From the NCBI RefSeq assembly GCF_900109645.1, contig NZ_FOBG01000004.1:372001-436000 (forward strand): a stretch of DNA of 64,000 nt. The letters run 5' to 3'. Positions within the stretch are counted from its first letter, which is position 1; each line of letters begins with the position of its first letter. Shown one piece after another: positions 58,918-64,000 of this stretch. Both the position numbers and the translations under genes were made by a program. Under the pieces are notes generated by a model that saw nothing but the letters and a program-made list of their open reading frames with translations, had not been told where the DNA came from and did not search any database. This DNA comes from Duganella sp. CF402. Its GTDB lineage: Bacteria; Pseudomonadota; Gammaproteobacteria; Burkholderiales; Burkholderiaceae_D.

Positions 58918-59594
58918 GCTGCTTCCCCTTGCAGCGCCTTGACGATTTCGCGTGCCAGCGGGCCGCCCGAGGCGGGATTCTGGCCGGTCATCAGGCGGCC
59001 GTCCACCACTACTTTTTCCTGCCACACGTCGGCCGCAGCGTACTCGGCGCCTTCAGCGCGCAGCGCGGTTTCCAGGTTGAACGGCACGTCGGCCTGGGCG
59101 TAGCCGGCTTCTTCGTCATTCGAGAACGAGGTCAGCTTGCGGCCGTGCACCAGCGGCGTGCCGTCTTCCAGCTTGACGCCGAGGAAGGCGGCCGGGCCGT
59201 GGCAGACGGCGGCCACGATCTTGCCCGCTTCCCACGCGGCCAGCACGGCGCGCTTCACATCAGGATCGACCGCGATATCGACCATCGGGCCGAGGCCGCC
59301 GGGGAAGAAGATGGCGTCGTAGTCGCGCACATCTACTTCGGACAGCTTGCGGCTGTGGTTCAGGCGGCGGATCGCGGCGCTGTTGCGGAAGGCCAGCTGG
59401 GCCGGGTCGTTGGCGTCGTAGCCGTCTTCGGGAATGGCGCCGCCCAGCGGCGAGGCGTATTCCACGGCGATGCCGGCGTGGTCGAACACTTCAACCGGGT
59501 GCGCGACTTCGGGGAAGAAATAGCCGGTGGCGCGTTTGTTCGGGCCGATCTCGGCAGCGTTTGTCAAAATAAACAGTACGTGTTTGGTATTCAT
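58914..59594 (-). CDS. DJ-1/PfpI family protein (type 1 glutamine amidotransferase-like)
   Basis: 226 residues. The nucleophile-elbow cysteine is in IVAAVCHGPAAFL, with EVAHPVEVFDHAGIAVEYASP and the C-terminal RLMTGQNPASGGPLAREIV segment of the ThiJ/Hsp31-like group. It could be a glyoxalase III-type or stress-related protein. GGAG lies before ATG 59594. It leads an operon with the ABM and DUF3016 genes and is divergent from a LysR gene that probably controls it. Confidence 0.88.
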   Translation of the reverse strand: MNTKHVLFILTNAAEIGPNKRATGYFFPEVAHPVEVFDHAGIAVEYASPLGGAIPEDGYDANDPAQLAFRNSAAIRRLNHSRKLSEVDVRDYDAIFFPGGLGPMVDIAVDPDVKRAVLAAWEAGKIVAAVCHGPAAFLGVKLEDGTPLVHGRKLTSFSNDEEAGYAQADVPFNLETALRAEGAEYAAADVWQEKVVVDGRLMTGQNPASGGPLAREIVKALQGEAA

Positions 59595-59717
59595 GGCAAG
59601 CTCCTGATTTTCAAGTTTGGCCCGGTGTGTGTTGGGCATGTGCTCAATATAGGCTGCTATGCCGCGCAGCAGTAGATGCTGCTAAGATGACGCAATGTCA
59701 AACAAAATAATACAATC

Positions 59718-60623
59718 ATGAGCGATCCGGCGCCCATCCTCGACGAATTGCGCGCGATGGCGGTGTTTGCCACCGTGGTGCGCTGTGGCAGCTTTGCCGC
59801 CGGGGCCCGCGCGCTGGGGCTGACGCGCGCCGTGGTCAGCCACCACATCCGCACGCTGGAAGCCAAGCTGGGCGTGCCGCTGGCCCAGCGCAGCACCCGC
59901 AGCTTCAGCCTGACGCCGGCCGGCGAAGCGTTCCGCGTGCATTGCGAGCGCTTGCTGGACGAGGCCCACGACGGCATCCGTGGCATGGAATTGCTGCGCG
60001 CCGAACCGCGCGGCGAGGTGCGCATCACCTGCTCGCACCACTTCGGCAGCAAGCGCATCCTGCCGGCGCTGGTGGAGTTCCGCCACCGCTATCCGGCCAT
60101 CCGCGTGCACGTGGCGATGAACGACGCCAATGTCGACCTGGTGCAGCAGGGCATCGAGCTGGCCGTGCGCGCCGGACCGCTGGCCGATTCCTCGCTGGTG
60201 GCGCGCCGTCTCGTGCGCGAGCCGACCATGCTGTGCGCGGCGCCATCCTATCTGCGGCGCTACCGCGCGCCGGCCACGGCCGACGAGCTGGCGCAGCACC
60301 GCTGGGTGCTGTATCCGCCGACCCAGCGCGCGGCCACGCTGCGCATCGACGGCAAGGAGTTGCAGGTGGCGGTCAAGGGCGATGTGGCGACCGACAGCGC
60401 GGCCGCGCGGCTGGCGTTCGTGCTGGCCGGCGAAGGCATCGCGCGCCTGCCGGCCTACGATGCGGCCTCGCTGCTGGCGCAAGGCGAACTGGTGCGCGTG
60501 CTGCCGCAGGCCGAGACCGCGCCGCTCGAGATCTACCTGGTGCACTCGCAACGCATCGGCCCGAGCGCGCGACTGTTGCGTGACTTCCTCCTGGCGAGCG
60601 CAGAAAGCATTCCAGGAAGCTAA
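59718..60623 (+). CDS. LysR family regulator
   Basis: 301 residues. Helix-turn-helix in FATVVRCGSFAAGARALGLT, then RAVVSHHIRTLEAKLG; the effector domain follows and reads like the CrgA/DsdC-type group. Between it and the divergent DJ-1 gene there is a CAGCA-N5-TGCTG palindrome (59667-59681), a plausible operator. Control of the DJ-1 operon is likely from the divergent layout. Confidence 0.92.
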   Translation: MSDPAPILDELRAMAVFATVVRCGSFAAGARALGLTRAVVSHHIRTLEAKLGVPLAQRSTRSFSLTPAGEAFRVHCERLLDEAHDGIRGMELLRAEPRGEVRITCSHHFGSKRILPALVEFRHRYPAIRVHVAMNDANVDLVQQGIELAVRAGPLADSSLVARRLVREPTMLCAAPSYLRRYRAPATADELAQHRWVLYPPTQRAATLRIDGKELQVAVKGDVATDSAAARLAFVLAGEGIARLPAYDAASLLAQGELVRVLPQAETAPLEIYLVHSQRIGPSARLLRDFLLASAESIPGS

Positions 60624-60756
60624 CGCTTGAAACGCTTCCATCGCGGATTTACCTGTTTTTACGCGGATTCCACAGTTTCATGACCAAGCCGTAACACATT
60701 TCCTGCAGGAATTTGCTAGGATTTAGTTGCCCTACGCCAAATCCTGAGAGATTCCC

Positions 60757-62916
60757 ATGCCAGACCTGTCCCCGCGCCTGCTGTCCCTGACCTGTATCGC
60801 CGCCCTGCTGAGCGCTTGCGGCGGCAGCAGTACTGACGCCAGCACCACGACCACGCAGGCCGCGCCGTTGGCCACGGCCAGCACCATTTTGCAGCTGGAC
60901 GACGGCACCCTGCCGGCCGCCGATGCGCAGCAGTACGCCCTGCCGCAGTACCACATGGCGCCGGTGCTGCTCGATGCGCCGGCCGACGCCACCGCCGCCA
61001 GCGCGGAGGCACCGCTGCATACGCAAGAAGTGCCGGCGCAATTCCGCCGCCTCAGCACGCGCCGCCTGACCGTCGATGCGCTGCGCGCGGTGCAGGCCAA
61101 CCGCAGCGTGAGTGGCAGCACCAGCGGCACCAGCACCAGCACCGGCAGCGCCGCCGCCGATGGCGACAGCTCGTCCACCGCCACGCCGCTGGCCAGCAGC
61201 AGCACCGTGGTCACCTACACCCCGGCGCAAATCCGCGCCGCCTACGGCTTGCCGGCGCTGCCGTCGAGCTACACCGGCCTGAGCGCGACGCAAGCGGCCC
61301 AGCTCGGCGCCGGCCAGACCATCTACATCGTCGACGCCCAGCACAACCCGAACGTGGCGGCCGAGCTGGCCGCCTTCAACAGCAAGTTCAGCCTGCCAAC
61401 CTGCACCACCAAGACCATCGCCACCAGCGCCAGCCTGCCGCTGGCCACGGCCTCGTCGAGCGGCTGCGAACTGTCCATCGTCTACAGCACCAGCAGCGGC
61501 GGCATGACCGCCACCGCGCCGGCCTACGACTCCGGCTGGGCCACCGAGATTGCGCTTGACGTGCAATGGGCCCACGCCACCGCGCCGCTGGCGCGCATCG
61601 TGCTGATCGAGGCCAACAGCGCCAGTTACGACAACCTGCTGGGCGGCGTGCGCCTGGCCAACAACATGGGCCCCGGCGTGGTGTCGATGAGCTTTGGCGG
61701 CAGCGAGACCAGCGGCCTGTCCAGCGCCGACAGCGTGTTCTCGGTCGCCAAGATGAGCTACCTGGCCGCCACCGGCGACTCCGGCGCCGCAGTGTCGTGG
61801 CCGTCGGTCTCGGCCAAGGTGCTGGCGGTGGGCGGCACCACCCTGACCTACAGCGGGTCCGGCGCGCGCTCGGAAGTGGTGTGGTCCGGCACCGGCGGCG
61901 GCGTCAGCGGCTACGTGGCGACGCCGAGCTACCAGAGCACGGCGGTGCCGGGCATGGGCACGGCGCTGCGCCGCACCGTGGCCGACGTCGCCTTCAACGC
62001 CGACCCGAACAGCGGCCAGTACGTGGCGGTGATTGCTTCCGGCAGCAGCACCGTCAAGTGGAGCAGCGTGGGCGGCACCAGCCTGGCGACGCCGCAGTGG
62101 GCCGGCCTGATCGCCATCGCCAACGCGCTGCGCGCCGTCAACGGCAAGGCCGCGCTGGCCGCGCCGCACGCCGCGCTGTACACCAACATCTCGACCGTGG
62201 CCGGCACCTACGCCAGCGCGTTTGCCGACATCACCAAAGGCAGCCACGGCACCTGCAGCGGATGCAGCGGCGAGACCGGCTACGACCAGGCCACCGGCCT
62301 TGGCACGCCGAACAGCGCGTCGCTGCTGTCGGCCCTGTCCGGCCTGACGGTGCAGACCGCGCCGGTGGTGAGCGGTGCGGCCATCAGCGGCAAGACCGGC
62401 ACCGCGCTCAGCTTCACGGTGGCGGTCACCGCCAGCAACGCGGTCACCTACAGCCTGAGCGGCGCGCCATCGGGCATGAGCATCAGCAGCGCCGGCGTGG
62501 TTAGCTGGGCGGCACCGGTGGTGGGTAGCTACAGCATCACGGTCACCGCCAAGGACAGCGTCAACGGCCTGAGCGGATCCGGCGTGTACAGCGTGGCGAT
62601 CACGGCCGCCAGCACCACCACCACGACGACCACCACCACCAAGAGCACGCCGCCGGTGATCACCGCCAGCGCGCTGACCGGCGTGGTGGGCAAGGCGCTG
62701 ACCGGCACCATCGGCGTCAAAGTCAGCACCAGCGGTTCGGTCACGCTCAACATCAGCGGTGCGCCGCAGGGCATGAGTTTCAGCGCCAGCGGCATGAACG
62801 TCGTGGTCGGTTGGCCGTCGCCGGTAGCCGGCAGCTACACGCTGAAACTGACCGCCACCGACAGTGCCGGCGCCAGCACCACCGCCAGCATTCCGGTCAC
62901 CATCAGCAAGCGTTGA
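60757..62916 (+). CDS. S53 (sedolisin/kumamolisin-like) peptidase lipoprotein with Ig-like tail
   Basis: 719 residues. The lipobox is LSAC at residue ~21. A propeptide-like stretch and serine/threonine linker lead to the catalytic domain: E264 and D268 in GWATEIALDVQW, D341 in ATGDSGA and nucleophile S442 in GGTSLATPQWAG. The calcium-site-like TGYDQATGLGTPN follows. Two putative Ig (He_PIG) domains, separated by a threonine run, end the protein. The enzyme class is an acid-acting serine-carboxyl peptidase; here it is anchored in the outer membrane. AGGATTT/AAATCCT arms (60718-60745) lie just before the start. Confidence 0.93.
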   Translation: MPDLSPRLLSLTCIAALLSACGGSSTDASTTTTQAAPLATASTILQLDDGTLPAADAQQYALPQYHMAPVLLDAPADATAASAEAPLHTQEVPAQFRRLSTRRLTVDALRAVQANRSVSGSTSGTSTSTGSAAADGDSSSTATPLASSSTVVTYTPAQIRAAYGLPALPSSYTGLSATQAAQLGAGQTIYIVDAQHNPNVAAELAAFNSKFSLPTCTTKTIATSASLPLATASSSGCELSIVYSTSSGGMTATAPAYDSGWATEIALDVQWAHATAPLARIVLIEANSASYDNLLGGVRLANNMGPGVVSMSFGGSETSGLSSADSVFSVAKMSYLAATGDSGAAVSWPSVSAKVLAVGGTTLTYSGSGARSEVVWSGTGGGVSGYVATPSYQSTAVPGMGTALRRTVADVAFNADPNSGQYVAVIASGSSTVKWSSVGGTSLATPQWAGLIAIANALRAVNGKAALAAPHAALYTNISTVAGTYASAFADITKGSHGTCSGCSGETGYDQATGLGTPNSASLLSALSGLTVQTAPVVSGAAISGKTGTALSFTVAVTASNAVTYSLSGAPSGMSISSAGVVSWAAPVVGSYSITVTAKDSVNGLSGSGVYSVAITAASTTTTTTTTTKSTPPVITASALTGVVGKALTGTIGVKVSTSGSVTLNISGAPQGMSFSASGMNVVVGWPSPVAGSYTLKLTATDSAGASTTASIPVTISKR

Positions 62917-63029
62917 TCCAGAAAGGGCTTATACGATTTTCACCTTTGTGAAGTTGGTTTTATTCGTTTTGTTTGATTCAGACCAAACGTATGCTGGCGT
63001 CTATCGCCATCAACTCACAAAGGTGCACC

Positions 63030-63467
63030 ATGTCGGAAGAAGTCCTCGAGCTGCCGGAACTGCTGGCAGATCCTGATGCCAGGGGCGGCGTGCCGCCGGC
63101 CGTGGCCTGGCAGCTGTTCACTAGCGGCCAGGCGCTGCTGGTCGATGTACGCACCGCCGAGGAGCGCAAGTTCGTCGGCCACGTGCCCGACAGTCTGCAT
63201 GTGCCCTGGGCCACCGGCACCTCCCTGACCCGCAATCCCCGTTTCGCCCGCGAACTCGAAGCCAAGATCGGCGGCAAGGAGGCGATCGCCCTGCTGCTGT
63301 GCCGCAGCGGCAAGCGCTCGGCGCTGGCAGCCGAAGCCGCCGCCAAGGCCGGCCTGGTCCATGTCTTCAATGTGCTGGAAGGCTTTGAAGGCGAACTCGA
63401 CGCGCAACAGCAGCGCGGCAAGTTCGATGGCTGGCGTTTCCACGGCCTGCCGTGGGTGCAGGACTGA
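63030..63467 (+). CDS. Rhodanese-like sulfurtransferase
   Basis: 145 residues, one rhodanese domain. The active cysteine is in LLLCRSGKRSALAAE; LLVDVRTAEERKFVGHVPDSLHVPW is the N-terminal hallmark. AAAGGTG precedes ATG 63030. The serine acetyltransferase gene starts 4 bases after the stop, so both may serve cysteine/sulfur metabolism. Confidence 0.93.
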   Translation: MSEEVLELPELLADPDARGGVPPAVAWQLFTSGQALLVDVRTAEERKFVGHVPDSLHVPWATGTSLTRNPRFARELEAKIGGKEAIALLLCRSGKRSALAAEAAAKAGLVHVFNVLEGFEGELDAQQQRGKFDGWRFHGLPWVQD

Positions 63468-63471
63468 ACGC

Positions 63472-64000
63472 ATGGCGACCTTCGATATCACCGGCGTGGT
63501 GCAGGCGCTGCACGATGCCCGCCATAACTGGCGCCAGACCCAGAGCCGCAACAGCGAAGCGGGCAACCGCGAATTCCCGTCGCGCGATGCGCTGTCCTCC
63601 ATCATCGACTGCCTCAAGGGCGTGCTGTTCCCGATGCGCCTCGGCCCGCCCGACCTGCGCCAGGAAAGCGAGGACTTCCACGTCGCCCACGCGCTCGACG
63701 CCGCGCTGCACGCCCTGCTGCATCAGGTGAAACGCGAGCTGGCCTACAACGCCAATCTGCGCGGCGAAGCCGGCCGCCCGGTGCAGGAAGAGGCGCTGAT
63801 CGCGGTGCGCAGCTTTGCCGCCGCCCTGCCCGCGATCCGCACCCTGCTCGACAGCGATGTGCTGGCCGCCTATCAGGGCGATCCGGCCGCGCGCAGCGTC
63901 GACGAGGTGCTGCTGTGCTATCCCGGCGTGCTGGCCATGATCCACTACCGCATCGCCCACCATTTGTACGGGCTGGGCCTGCCGCTGCTGGCGCGCATTA
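63472..64000 (+). CDS. Serine O-acetyltransferase, 5' part
   Basis: Open to the window end, 176 codons visible. The sequence has the helical N-terminal domain of EpsC/CysE-type acetyltransferases: HDARHNWRQTQSRNSEAG, then GVLFPMRLGPPDLRQESED, and YPGVLAMIHYRIAHHLYGLG just before the left-handed beta helix, which lies beyond base 64000. The enzyme makes O-acetylserine for cysteine synthesis. The ATG is 4 bases after the rhodanese stop. Confidence 0.9.
   Translation, partial: MATFDITGVVQALHDARHNWRQTQSRNSEAGNREFPSRDALSSIIDCLKGVLFPMRLGPPDLRQESEDFHVAHALDAALHALLHQVKRELAYNANLRGEAGRPVQEEALIAVRSFAAALPAIRTLLDSDVLAAYQGDPAARSVDEVLLCYPGVLAMIHYRIAHHLYGLGLPLLARI

Overview
The window is dense, high-GC (judged by eye about 63-66 %) Gram-negative chromosome. 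A PEP-CTERM secreted protease, UvrA/SSB divergent genes with a LexA box, an OxyR-like AhpC/AhpF locus, RdgC, SlyX, YgiQ, GTP-type PEP carboxykinase and VF530/DUF4404 small proteins together suggest a betaproteobacterium of the Burkholderiales, most likely Oxalobacteraceae (Massilia/Duganella/Janthinobacterium-like). The assignment rests on gene content and remembered families, not on a search.

Layout. 1-8.9 kb: end of priA, an ArgP-type regulator divergent from a lipoamide-dehydrogenase-like enzyme, a degenerate HD-GYP protein, rep helicase, a Cache protein and slyX. 8.9-17.6 kb: UPF0303, TonB-C/Sel1, SRPBCC, TMEM175-like channel, PEP-CTERM metalloprotease, two tandem M3 peptidases, VF530 and DUF4404. 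17.6-24.8 kb: a candidate small RNA on the minus strand, YgiQ, an RCC1 lipoprotein and a solute-binding/PAS/GGDEF/EAL protein. 24.8-30.6 kb: ahpC-ahpF with an OxyR-like site, an inserted hipBA module with an operator array, an AI-2E-family permease and a cyclic-nucleotide-binding protein. 30.6-36 kb: tRNA-Asp and tRNA-Val, MFS transporter, LexA-controlled dinB, histidine kinase, rdgC.

36.1-42.9 kb is the most unusual segment: one 2246-residue gene made of roughly 250 tandem octapeptides (consensus hydrophobic-A-A-L-S-[ST]-x-[QD]), organised into 215-220-residue super-repeats and capped by a four-loop calcium-binding domain. It has no signal peptide and no secretion genes beside it.

42.9-64 kb: short asparaginase, an unknown protein, 2-hydroxyacid dehydrogenase, pckG, a TetR gene flanked by two copies of one palindrome (the second drives an unlisted 37-residue membrane peptide), aldehyde dehydrogenase, DUF885 peptidase, a uvrA-araC-DUF3828 minus-strand run, ssb, isochorismatase-type hydrolase, a DJ-1/monooxygenase/DUF3016 operon opposite a LysR gene, an S53 peptidase lipoprotein, rhodanese and the start of a serine acetyltransferase.

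Functional themes are DNA repair and restart (priA, rep, dinB, rdgC, uvrA, ssb), peroxide defence (ahpCF), secreted proteolysis (PEP-CTERM protease, two M3, DUF885, S53) and sensing of cyclic nucleotides and ligands.
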